Below, piece after piece: positions 46,811 to 56,228 of a stretch of 64,000 nt of DNA. Each line of letters opens with the position of its first letter. Position 1 is the first letter of the stretch. The position numbers and the translations under genes are program-made. The notes below the pieces were generated by a model. The model was not told the DNA's origin. It made no database searches and saw nothing but the letters and a program-made list of their open reading frames with translations. Source of the stretch: Salvia splendens (lineage: Eukaryota > Streptophyta > Magnoliopsida > Lamiales > Lamiaceae); the NCBI RefSeq assembly GCF_004379255.2, contig NC_056041.1, forward strand, positions 14,601,559 to 14,665,558. The letters are read 5' to 3'.

Positions 46811-46993
46811 AGTAATATCGTACGTACAACTACTATTATACACAGAAAATGTGTTAGTAATATCGTCGTACAACTACTATTATACACAGAAAATGTGTAC
46901 AAATTAGAAGTGGTAATTAATACTTCATCGTCCTTAAAATGTCATCAAGTTTGACCATTTTACTTAAAATGTCATCAAGTTTGACCATTTTAG
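46811..46993. repeat. Two short tandem duplications
   Basis: About 45 bp (AGTAATATCGT...GAAAATGTGT) is repeated at 46811-46855 and 46856-46898. A 30-bp unit with TCATCAAGTTTGACCATTTT is repeated at 46934-46963 and 46964-46993. Confidence 0.85.
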
Positions 46994-47081
46994 TCTATTT
47001 ATGAAAAATTGTCAACTTTATTTTCTTCTATTTAGTAATCAATCACATTTTTCACTATTTCTTTACCCTCACTATTTATTA

Positions 47082-47334
47082 CTACCTCCGTCCCTCAAAT
47101 ATTGTCTCATTTTAACCCGGCGTAAGTTTTAAGAAATATAATAGAAAATAAATTGAAAAAGGTAGTGGATTGTGAGTCTTACTTTTATATATTAGTTTTA
47201 TAATAAAATATGAGTAGGAATTAGTTAATGAAATATGAGATCCACTACCAAAAATGGTAAAAAGTGAAATGAGACAAACTTTGGGGGACAGATGGAAATG
47301 GAAAAATTGGACAAATTTTCAGGGACGGAGGTAG
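47082..47334. mobile_element. Stowaway-like MITE
   Basis: Termini CTACCTCCGTCCCTCAAA and TCAGGGACGGAGGTAG are inverted repeats, flanked by TA on each side (47080-47081, 47335-47336). Confidence 0.8.
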
Positions 47335-47540
47335 TATAAAGCTAATATATAAATATGAGATTCTCATTCAACTAGTTTTCCAACTTATTTTTTTTTACAT
47401 TTTTTAAAATTCACATCGAATCAAACTTAGATACTACCTATGTCCTTGAAAGTTTGTCCCATTTTCTATTTCCGTTCGTCCCCCAAAGTTTATCTCATTT
47501 CACTTTACCATTTTTGGTAATGGACCCCATATTCCACTAA

Positions 47541-49156
47541 GAGCATCCACAATGGGGCGGACGATAGCGCGCCCGATGCATCGGGCGCGCTATCGTCCGC
47601 CACTGTGGGCGCCCGGACGACGGACGATGCGTCGTCCGCACCCTAAGCTTAGTCCGCGGATGAAGCGCGGAAGATAGGGCATCGTCCGCCCACTGTGGGC
47701 GACGCGGACGATGGCACGGACGATGCAACGCGTTTTAGTTTTTTTTTATAATTAGAAAATTTTGTTTATATAAATACTCCATCCTCACATTTCATTTGTA
47801 ACTTTTCGATTCACTTTTCAACTCTCAAATTATACTATAAAATGGATTCCGGTGGATACTCAAGTCTTGGTAGCCCGATATTAGGAGACGGCACACGGTG
47901 GCCGGGTACACAAACTGACGAATATCGGTCGTTCGACGACAACACGCAGTACGACCTCGACTTCAGTACGGATTCGTACGGTTTCTCTGACATGGAGCCG
48001 TCTCCAAGTCGCCCTACCGCCCCTTCCCGTCGCGCCGCCGCCGCCGCCGCCACCTCGGCCGCTGCGGCGGACCAAGCACCGCGCGTACAAGTTGCCACCT
48101 CCGGCAACAAATGAAGAGTACGCCCCCGACCGTACGAACTACCACTCGGATGAAACACTCGTCTTGGCGAGGCGTTGGGTGGATATATCGGAGGACCCAA
48201 TATTCGCAAACAACCAAAAGCAGCTCGCGTACTGGGAGCGCATCGCCGAGCGCTACAATGAGGCGAAGTCGCTGAGTGCGTACAAGCGCTAAAGGGAGCT
48301 GCTCCGCGCACTGGGATCAGGTGAAGAAGCAAGTCAACCTGTTCGCGGCGGAGTACGAGAAGTGCTCGAGGGATCACGGAAGCGGCGAGAGCTTGAGTGA
48401 CTTGCGCGATAGAGCACTGTTGTCGTACCAGTCCATGTACGGCGACTTCAAGCATTTCAGCATCTAGGCGCTCTTGAGGGACAAACAGAAGTTCCAAGGC
48501 GAGATTCTGCACACCAGCGCAACAAAGAGGACGAAGACCACCAACACTGGTGGTTACACGACCAGCGAAAGCGAAACTCAGTGGACCTCAACCGGACTTG
48601 AACGGAGGAAGAGAGTTCCGGCACACCGATGTCCTCCTGGCGGCGTCTCATAGGCGTCAAGGCTGCGAAGAACAAGGGGAAGGCGAAGGCGACATCCTCC
48701 TCGGCCGCCGCCCCCCATCGCCGATTCCGACCCCGGCGACAATTGCCTACTCAGATTTGGCAACGACCTCCATGGTGCGGACGTTGTTGGATACGCACAA
48801 CACCCTTATGAAGTGTACGGATCCGACTAGAGCCGAATACCTCTAGGGGTAGATCGATGAGTTGCGCCGGAAGTTGGGGCTTTTGTAGAATAGTCAATTT
48901 TTTTATTTATAACCATTGTAACTTTTTTTAATCAATGTATTATTTGTCGTTTCTATTTAATCGTTGTGTTTTTTAATTAGTTTGCATTTATATATTTGAA
49001 AACATTTAAATTAATTAACTAAACAAGAGTAAAACCAATAGGGCGCCCCTTAGAGCACCCCACTGCAGGTGGAAGGGAATGAGGATAAAATGCTGACGTG
49101 GCGGTGCATAGGGCGGGCTTTAGGGCGTCCCTTAGGGCGTCCCACTGTGGATGCCC
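47541..49156 (+). mobile_element. PIF/Harbinger element carrying only a Myb-like gene
   Basis: 1616 bp. TIRs GAGCATCCACAATGGGGCGG and CCCACTGTGGATGCCC; TAA at 47538-47540 and 49157-49159. It shares both subterminal regions with the transposase elements nearby: on the left the palindromic CCGATGCATCGGGCGCGC, on the right CACTGCAGGTGG and GAGGATAAAATGCTGACG. The Myb-like gene fills the interior; no transposase remnant is visible. Confidence 0.88.
47842..48886 (+). pseudogene. Near full-length but broken Harbinger Myb-like gene
   Basis: Reads MDSGGYSSLGSPILGDG, then after a frame change near 48100 EEYAPDRTNYHSDETLVLAR, then NNQKQLAYWERIAERYN, and after another near 48290 HWDQVKKQVNLFAAEYEK. A TAG at 48465-48467 replaces a codon in the FKHFSI/ALLRDKQKF stretch. 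The C-terminal part (LLDTHNTLMKCTDPTRAEYL, then DELRRKLGLL) survives and is missing from the 16170 copy. At least two frameshifts and several stops: not functional. Confidence 0.75.
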
Positions 49157-49302
49157 TAACTCATTTTTACTCACATTTTATAATAAAATTAATATATAAA
49201 AGTAGAATCCACAATCCACTAACTTTTTCAACTCAATTTCCATTATATTTCTTAAAACCCGTGTCGAGTCAAAGTGTGCCAATATTTGGGGGACGGAGGT
49301 AA

Positions 49303-49547
49303 TAATATTTTATGAACAACTGAAATAATTATTTTTTTTAACAAATACAGTAATTATTTTTTTTGAGTGAATTGATTACTATAATAAAGTTTGTCTCACA
49401 GACTTGCACCCTAAAAGATATGGACTCTGAAAACCAACGTTGACCATTGACCATAGGCCATGTCATGGACATTGTGAACCCCAAAAACATTACCCCTAAT
49501 TTTTCATTTCAACGGCTGAAACATAAATACGGAGGGAGCAGAAGATA
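49303..49547. other. Spacer between nested transposon clusters
   Basis: AT-rich; no gene. ACGGAGGGAG at about 49530 is an orphan Stowaway-type terminus. Confidence 0.4.
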
Positions 49548-49615
49548 TTTCCCTCCGTTCCTTTTTAGAAAATAGTCTCTCCATTCTTTAGGCCATCCAC
49601 GATAGGGCGCCCTAA

Positions 49616-51482
49616 GGACATCAGCAGTGGGGCGCCCTAAGACGCGCCCTATGGCGCGCCACATTATTATTTTTTAATATTTATAAAATCCATACGAAAT
49701 TAATAAAACTAATAAATTAAAATATGAATTTCAAAAACTTCATTTCATTTAATAAAATTAATACATTACAATGCGAATTAAAAAAAAGGCAAACTCAGCG
49801 ACGGCGGTTACGATCCCACACTTCTTCAATCATGTCGCTCATGAGCTGCGCATGATCCTGTTGGTTGCGCATTGAGGTCTGTCTAGATAGAACCTCATTG
49901 AAGCCTAACGGTAACCCTCTATCGAGTGTCTCGGTCGACGTGCCGGATGAGCTAGATGCACGGTCATCTTCATTCCAATCGGTGATGCTTCCGCCTTCAT
50001 TCTCGACTATCATGTTGTGCATGATTATGCACGCATATATGACATCGGCGATGACTTCCTTGTACCAGGAACGAGCCGGTCCTTTCACAATTGCCCACCG
50101 TGATTGGAGCACACCAAATGCCCGCTCGACATCCTTCCGCACCGACTCTTGCTTTTGCGCAAATAAAACTCTCTTCTCACCAATTGGACAGCTGATCGTC
50201 TTTAGGAAAACTGGCCACCGTGGGTAGATGCCATCGGCCAAGTAGTACCCCATATGGTATTGGCGTCTGTTGGCAGTGAACTCGATGGCCGGGCCGTTGC
50301 CGTTACATTGCTCGGTGAAAAGGGTGGACGAGTTGAGGACGTTAATGTCGTTGTTCGACCCGGCTACGCCGAAGTAAGCATGCCAGATCCAGAGTCGATG
50401 GTCAGCGACGGCTTCGAGTATCATCGTCGGGTGGCTGCCCTTGTATCCACTTGTGAATTGGCCTCTCCACGCCGTCGGACAATTCTTCCACTGCCAGTGC
50501 ATACAGTCGATGCTTCCAAGCATCCCAGGAAACCCGTGCGCCGTCTCGTGCATCTGCATCAGACCCTGGCAATCAGTGGCAGTCGGCTTGCGCAAATATG
50601 TGTCGCCATAGGGCTCTACTATCCCCCGACAAAAGCACTTCAGACACTCGCGGCCTGTAGAATCCCCGCAGTGGAGGTACTCGTCAAAATGGTCCGCCGT
50701 GGTGCCGTATGCCAACTGACGAATAGCAGTCGTGCACTTTTGCAATGGTGTAAGGCCGGGTTTGCCGATGCCGTCCTCCCGAAACGTGAAGTATTCATCA
50801 CGTGAAGACAATGTCCGAACAATGCTGAGAAAAAGGTACTGCGACATTCTAAACCGGCGGCGGAAAACAGTCGGGCCCCATCGTGGTTGATCGGCAAAAT
50901 AGTCTTCAACCAGACGTCTGTGAGCTTCCGGGTGGTCACGTCGGACATACGTCCTATGTCGAATAGGCCTATGGACTTGCTCAGCCGCCGCTGCCGCCGC
51001 CTCCTCCTCCTCGCGCTGCATTGCCGCATAGCATGCCGCCATGGCCTCTTCAACGGCTGCATCTAATTCTTCTGACTTCAAACTATCGGTCTCAGACGAA
51101 CTAGAACTATTGGTGTCGTCGCCGAGATTCATTTTGGTTGGATGTTTAGAGAGAATATGTAAAGAGATAGTCGATATGTTCGTATGTACAAATGAATGAG
51201 AAACGAGATTTAAATAGAAAATCAAAAACGCGTGCCATCGTCCGCGTAGCCCACAGTGGGGCGGACGATGGCGCGGCCGATGGCCTATCGTCTGCGGCCA
51301 TCGTCCGCGTAGGCCGCAATGGGGCGGACGATGGACATCGTCGCGCTATACTCCGCGCCCTTAGTATAGGGCGCGACGATCGTCCGCGGCCTATGTCACG
51401 CACCCGCAATGGGGCGGACGATGGCGGGCGCGGACGATGCGCGCCATCGGGCGTGCCATCGTCCGCCCCATTGCGGATGGCC
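49616..51482 (-). mobile_element. Inner Harbinger element with intact transposase
   Basis: 1867 bp. TIRs GGACATCAGCAGTGGGGCG (left) and CGCCCCATTGCGGATGGCC (right), matching at 16 of 19 positions when inverted; TAA at 49613-49615 and 51483-51485. It is inserted 22 bp inside the outer Harbinger element. It encodes one gene only, a full transposase; no Myb-like gene is present. Confidence 0.88.
49795..51132 (-). CDS. PIF/Harbinger transposase, intact (DDE nuclease)
   Basis: 445 residues from ATG 51132 (MNLGDDTNSS), uninterrupted. The N-terminal half is helical, with RHRTYVRRDHPEAHRRLVED, RRRFRMSQYLFLSIVRTL and QKCTTAIRQLAYGTTADHFD. The DDE_Tnp_4/HARBI1-type nuclease follows: Asp209 in LGSIDCMHWQWKNCP, Asp262 in AGSNNDINVL and Glu336 in DVERAFGVLQSRW, the expected catalytic triad. 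The C-terminal tail ends MIEEVWDRNRRR. The family cuts and pastes DNA at TTA/TAA sites, in characterised cases together with a Myb-like partner. Upstream in-frame codons to 51225 are leader. This is the only complete transposase of the superfamily in the window and the obvious candidate source of activity. Confidence 0.9.
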   Translation of the reverse strand: MNLGDDTNSSSSSETDSLKSEELDAAVEEAMAACYAAMQREEEEAAAAAAEQVHRPIRHRTYVRRDHPEAHRRLVEDYFADQPRWGPTVFRRRFRMSQYLFLSIVRTLSSRDEYFTFREDGIGKPGLTPLQKCTTAIRQLAYGTTADHFDEYLHCGDSTGRECLKCFCRGIVEPYGDTYLRKPTATDCQGLMQMHETAHGFPGMLGSIDCMHWQWKNCPTAWRGQFTSGYKGSHPTMILEAVADHRLWIWHAYFGVAGSNNDINVLNSSTLFTEQCNGNGPAIEFTANRRQYHMGYYLADGIYPRWPVFLKTISCPIGEKRVLFAQKQESVRKDVERAFGVLQSRWAIVKGPARSWYKEVIADVIYACIIMHNMIVENEGGSITDWNEDDRASSSSGTSTETLDRGLPLGFNEVLSRQTSMRNQQDHAQLMSDMIEEVWDRNRRR

Positions 51483-52524
51483 TAAGGCGCGCCACGTCAG
51501 CAGTTTTATCCTCTTACCCTCCACCTGCAATGGGGCGCCCTAAGGCGCGCCCTATGCATTTTATTTTATTTGAATATTTAAATAACAAAAAATTGGGAAA
51601 AAACCTCATTTCATATATAAAAATTAATACATTACAATACGAATAAAAAAAAATACACAAACTTAACGACGGCGGTTACGGGCCCACACTTCTTCAATCA
51701 TGTCGTTCATGAGTTGCGCATGGTCTTGTTGGTTGCGCATTGAGGCCTGTCTAGCTAGAACCTCGTCGAAGCCCGACGGCAATCCTCTAGCGGGGGGCTC
51801 GGTCGCCGTGCTGGACGAGCTAGATGCACCGTCATCATCGTTCCGCCATGGCCTCTTCAACGGCTGCATCTAAGGCTGTCGAGGTCTCCGAGTGCGAACT
51901 ACCCGACTCCGAGAAGCTAGAACTAGTGGTGTCATCGTCATGGTTCATTTTGGTATGTGAGATAGGTAGAAATGTGAGATGAGCGAAACGAGAGAGGCGA
52001 GATGTTCGTATGAACAAGTGAATGAGAAACGAGGTTTAAATAGAAAAAAAAATAAAAAACGCGTGGCATCGTCCTCGACCATCATTCCCCGATCCCGCAA
52101 CGGGGCGCCCGATGGCGCGGACGATGGCCTATCGTCCGCGTCCATCGTCCGCCGAGCCCACAATGGCGCGGACGATAGGCCATCGTCCGCGGTTCCACGG
52201 ACGATGGCGGGCACCCACAATGGGGCGGACGATGGCGCCCGCAGACGATGGTACGCATCAGGCGTGCCATCGGGCGTCCCATTGTGGATGCCCTTAAAGA
52301 ATATACACTTTAGGAATAGTATGAGTTTAATGTAAAATTTGTAAAGTAAGAGAGTTGTAGAGAGAAAAAGTAATTAAAGTATTATTGGTGGAGAATGAGT
52401 CCCAGATAAAAGGCTTTTCAAAATTAGAAAGTGCTTATTCTTGTGGGACGGACTAAAAATGAAAGAGGGACGGACTAAAAAGGAAAGAGTGTATATTCTT
52501 GTGGGACGGAGGGAGTAATACATA

Positions 52525-52849
52525 CTCCTACTTCTTTTGTTGATAATTAAATGTCTCATAGTAGTATTTGATTGGCATGGACTTTAAGAAATTACTTTCT
52601 CCGTTCACTATTAGAAGTCTCATTCTTTGGCGGCACGGACTTTAAAAAATGTTAGGAAAAATGGATAAAAAAATTAGTTGAATATGAGACCTTATTACCA
52701 TTTATGGTAAAAGTGAACGGGGACTTCTATTCGCGGAAGACTAAAATGGAAAACCGAGACTCCTATTCACAGACGGATGGAATACTTGAGTTTATTAGTG
52801 GACAGACGAAAAAGAAAAAAATGAGACATTTAATGACTGACGGAGGGAG
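52525..52849. mobile_element. Stowaway-like MITE with another nested inside
   Basis: Outer ends CTCCTACTTCTTTTGTTG and TGACTGACGGAGGGAG, TA on both sides. The inner element 52595-52782 has ends CTTTCTCCGTTCAC and CACAGACGGATGGAA, also between TA and TA. Confidence 0.6.
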
Positions 52850-53023
52850 TAATAATAATTAAAGTAGAGAAAAAATGAAGTACTCATTCCGTCTCTTTCA
52901 AGATGTTCATATTTTCTTTTTAGTTTGTCTCTTTTAAGATATCGACATATGAACTAAGGGAGTAGTAAAGAGTCTTAGTATATAATTCTCTCTTACTTTA
53001 CTCTTTCTCCATTTTAATTATTA

Positions 53024-53328
53024 CTCCTTCCGTTCCAAGAAAGTTGAGACAAAACTTTTGGGCACGGAGATTAAGAATTTATATTAAATAAATAGGAGAT
53101 ATGAAAAAAGTATGAAAAATAAGAGAGAGTAAAGTAAATGATGGAATAAATTAAGAGTGATTAGATGTTTTGTCTTTTGTTAAAAAGATAAATGACTCAA
53201 CTTTGTTGGGACGGATTAAAAAGAGAAATGACTCAACTTTGTTAGGACGGATTAAAAAGAAATACGACTCAACTTTTTTTGGACGGATTAAAAAGGAATA
53301 CGACTCAACTTTTTTGGGACAGAGGGAG
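53024..53328. mobile_element. Stowaway-like MITE with tandemly amplified right end
   Basis: Left CTCCTTCCGTTCCAAGAAAG, right CTTTTTTGGGACAGAGGGAG, TA on both sides. Between about 53186 and 53315 the terminal-proximal unit (AAATGACTCAACTTTGTTGG + ACGGATTAAA) is repeated about four times with a period near 36 bp. Confidence 0.7.
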
Positions 53329-53440
53329 TACTATTCTTTCTTCAAAATGAGTAAAAAAAAAGAAACAATTCAACTACTTTGGAACATAAGGAATTGGTAG
53401 TATAAAATAGAGAAAAAATTGGTTGGTGTAATTTTAGTTA

Positions 53441-55304
53441 GAGCATCCACAGTGGAGCGGACGATAATTCACCCGATGCATCGGGCGAGCTATCGTCCAC
53501 CACTGTATCCATGCGGACGATGCCCGATACATCTTCCGAGCCCTATACAACGTCCGCGGACGATGGCGTCGGAACACGCATCGTCCACGGTATCGTCCGC
53601 CCCACTGCGGGTCATGCGGACGATACCGCTAATGATGCAGTGCGTTTTCCTTTTTTTCCGAATTTTTATCTATTTAAACCCTATTTCTCATTCCATTTTC
53701 CAAACCAAATTTTCTCTCACATCTCTCACTTTCCCCACACACCAATATTTCTCTCCCAATCTTTCTCACTAAAAAAATGAGACCCGGCGACGACTGGAGT
53801 ACCTCGGAAGGTATTACTCGGGCCTTGACTCGGGCCTTATTCGATTGCGTTCATGAGGCTACAGCGGAATGCTTGGCCGAAATGGAGCGCGGGCGTGAGG
53901 CGGCGGAGCAGGTCCATGCGGTGCAGATCCCGAGGCCGATTCGACATCGGACGTTTATCCGCCACGAGCACGACATAGCTCACCAACGTCTGTTCGCAGA
54001 CTATTTTGCCGAGCAACCACGGTGGTGCCCGACGGTTTTTCACCGCCGTTTTAGAATGCGGCGAGATCTTTTTCTCAGTATTGTCCAAACGTTGGAGGCA
54101 CATGATGAATACTTACAGTGTCGGGAAGAGGGCATCGGCAGACCCGGACTTACGCCGTTGCAGAAGTGCACGGTTACGCTCCGGCAGTTGGCCTACGGCA
54201 CCACGACGGACATGTTCGACGAGTGCCTTCACGTCGGGGAGACAACTGGCCGCGAGTACCTGAAGAATTTTTATAGGGGAGTTGTGGAGGCTTATAGCAG
54301 CACATATTTGCGAAAGCCGACTGTTGTGGATTTCCAGTCCCTGATGAAGATGCACGAGACGTCGCACAACTTTCCTTGAATGCTAGGGAGCATAGATTGT
54401 ATACACTAAGACTTGAAGAATTGTCCAATGGCTTGGAGATGCCAATTTATTAGTGGATACAAGGGCAGCCACCCGACAATGATCCTCGAAGCCGTCGCTG
54501 ACCATCGGCTCTGGATCTGGCATGCTTACTTCAGTGTAGCGGGGTCGAACAACGACATCAACTTGCTCAACTCATCCAACCTCTTCACCGAGCAATGCAA
54601 TGGCAAGGGCCCGGCCATCGAGTTCACTGCCAACGGACGCCAATATCATATGGGGTACTACTTGGCCGACGGCATATACCCAAGGTGGCTTGTTTTTGTG
54701 AAGACGATCAGCTGCCCAATGGGTGACAAGAGAGTTTTATTTGAGCAAAAGCAGGAGGCTGCGCGGAAGGATGTGGAGTGGGCAATAGTGAAAGGTCCGA
54801 CGCGTTTCTGGTACAAGGAAGTCATTGCCGATGCCATATATGCGTGCATCATCTTGCATAACATGATAGTCGAACACGAAGGTGGAAGAGTCACCGATTG
54901 AGGCGATGATGAATGTGGATCTAGCTCCAGCACGCTCGAGGATTACCGATGGGCTACAATGAGGTTCTATCTAGACAAGCTTAATTGCGCAACCAACAAG
55001 ACCATGCTCAGCTTATGAACGACGTGATTGAAGAAGTTTGAGACCGTTACCGCCATTGAGAATTTGTAGTTTTTTTTTTTATTTCGTACTATAATGTTTG
55101 AACTTTCAATGAAATGGATTTTTTTTCCAATTTTTATAGTGTTTTAAATATTCAAATAAATAAAATGCTTAGGGTGGATTATAGGGCAACTTATAGGGCG
55201 ATCTATAGGGCATCTCATTGCAGGTGAATAGGTAGGAGGATAAAATGCTGATGTGGCGGAGCATAGGACGCCCTATAGGGCGCGGCGCTCTATTGTGGAT
55301 GCTC
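53441..55304 (+). mobile_element. PIF/Harbinger element with decayed transposase
   Basis: 1864 bp, three bases shorter than the intact element. TIRs GAGCATCCACAGTGGAGCGG and CTATTGTGGATGCTC; TTA at 53438-53440 and 55305-55307. It encodes a transposase pseudogene and no Myb-like gene. Confidence 0.88.
53777..55058 (+). pseudogene. Harbinger transposase, decayed copy
   Basis: From ATG 53777 (MRPGDDWSTSEG) it aligns with the intact transposase. In-frame stops occur at 54377-54379 (before MLGSIDCIH) and 54407-54409 (before DLKNCP), right at the first catalytic Asp. A 27-bp in-frame gap removes RAFGVLQSR after DVE, next to the catalytic Glu. A further stop follows VTD at 54899-54901. The reading frame otherwise stays constant, so decay is recent. 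Confidence 0.85.
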
Positions 55305-55485
55305 TTAAAGTTGAATAAATATGAGAAATAGTAAAAAAAAATATAGAAAAGAGAGTAAAAAATGATAGTATACCGTATTAATAAAAATGGAATAAAATTA
55401 ATTTGGGTGGATGGAAAGGGTATTTCTAAAATACTCATTTTTGACGTAAACAATTATGAGTACGAAATAATAGCAATATTATAAT

Positions 55486-55749
55486 AACTCCGTCCCATAG
55501 TAAGTGTCACATTTTGTCATTTCGGTCCTTCTACAATAAGAGTCACATTTCACTTTTACCATAACTAGTGAGTAGACCTCACATTCCACCAATCAAGTCT
55601 ACTCATATTTTATTATAAAACTAATATACATAAGTGAGACTCATAATCAGTGAGACTCATAATCAACTGACTTATTCAATCCAATTTTTTTTACATTTCT
55701 TAAAATATGTGCTCATACTAAATGTGACACTTAGTATGAGACGAAGGTA
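55486..55749. mobile_element. MITE-like inverted repeat
   Basis: Left AACTCCGTCCCATAGTAAGT and right end ACTTAGTATGAGACGAAGG pair imperfectly. AAGTGTCACATTT on the left pairs with AAATGTGACACTT on the right. Confidence 0.5.
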
Positions 55750-55946
55750 GCAAAATTGTTCTAGAAGACGACGAAAGAAATGTAGAGATATTCTTATACT
55801 CCAAACTTTACCACTGCTTCCAAACCAAGTTCATCCAATGAAATTTTTAAAAATTAAAATATCTACGTAAAGAAAAACTTTAGGAGTATATTAATTGACA
55901 GAGAATATTAAAAATTCCCTCAACGGATAAATTATGCAGAATTGTA

Positions 55947-56219
55947 CTCCCTCCGTTTCACCATAGTTGAGTCATTTTACCATTTCAGGAAGTTTCTTCA
56001 TAGTTGAGTCATTTCCATATATGGTAACTTTTCTCTCTCTCTCTCTCACTCTCTTCCTTTACTCTTTCTTACTTTATTCTCTCTACTTTATTCACTTTAT
56101 ACTTTATTCTCTCTACCTTTTCCTCTCTCTTTTTTTATTATTTATTTAACACACCCAACATTCCTTTCTAAAACTCCGTGCCGAAAAGTTCCGCCTCAAC
56201 TATGGCGAAACGGAGGGAG
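55947..56219. mobile_element. Stowaway-like MITE
   Basis: CTCCCTCCGTTTCACCATAG and CTATGGCGAAACGGAGGGAG are near-perfect inverted repeats between TA (55945-55946) and TA (56220-56221). A pyrimidine-rich CTCTCT interior. Confidence 0.85.
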
Positions 56220-56228
56220 TACTATTTA

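Larger units (their letters stand above)
47434..49302. mobile_element. Stowaway-like MITE split by a Harbinger element
   Basis: Left half 47434-47540 begins CTACCTATGTCCTTGAAAG; right half 49157-49302 ends GTGCCAATATTTGGGGGACG followed by GAGGTAA. Joined, the halves resemble the intact MITE at 47082-47334. The Harbinger element 47541-49156 lies between them with its TAA duplication. Confidence 0.7.
49591..52293 (-). mobile_element. Outer Harbinger deletion derivative, itself interrupted
   Basis: TIRs GGCCATCCACGATAGGGCG and its inverse CCCATTGTGGATGCCC; TTA at 49588-49590 and 52294-52296. Its own DNA is 49591-49612 plus 51483-52293, about 830 bp. It keeps only the two ends of the transposase gene (minus strand): an N-terminal piece MNHDDDTTSSSFSES at about 51944 and a C-terminal piece (ARQASMRNQQDHAQLMNDM) ending at 51663, joined by a large internal deletion. 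Confidence 0.8.
49548..52515. mobile_element. Stowaway-like MITE hosting two nested Harbinger elements
   Basis: Left end TTTCCCTCCGTTCCTTT (from 49548), right end TTGTGGGACGGAGGGAG (to 52515), TA on both sides. The MITE halves are 49548-49590 and 52294-52515; everything between is the Harbinger insertion with a TTA duplication. Confidence 0.65.

Noticed and set aside
47835..48512. 225-residue minus-strand frame
   Set aside because: Shadow of the broken Myb-like gene on the plus strand; no recognisable domain.
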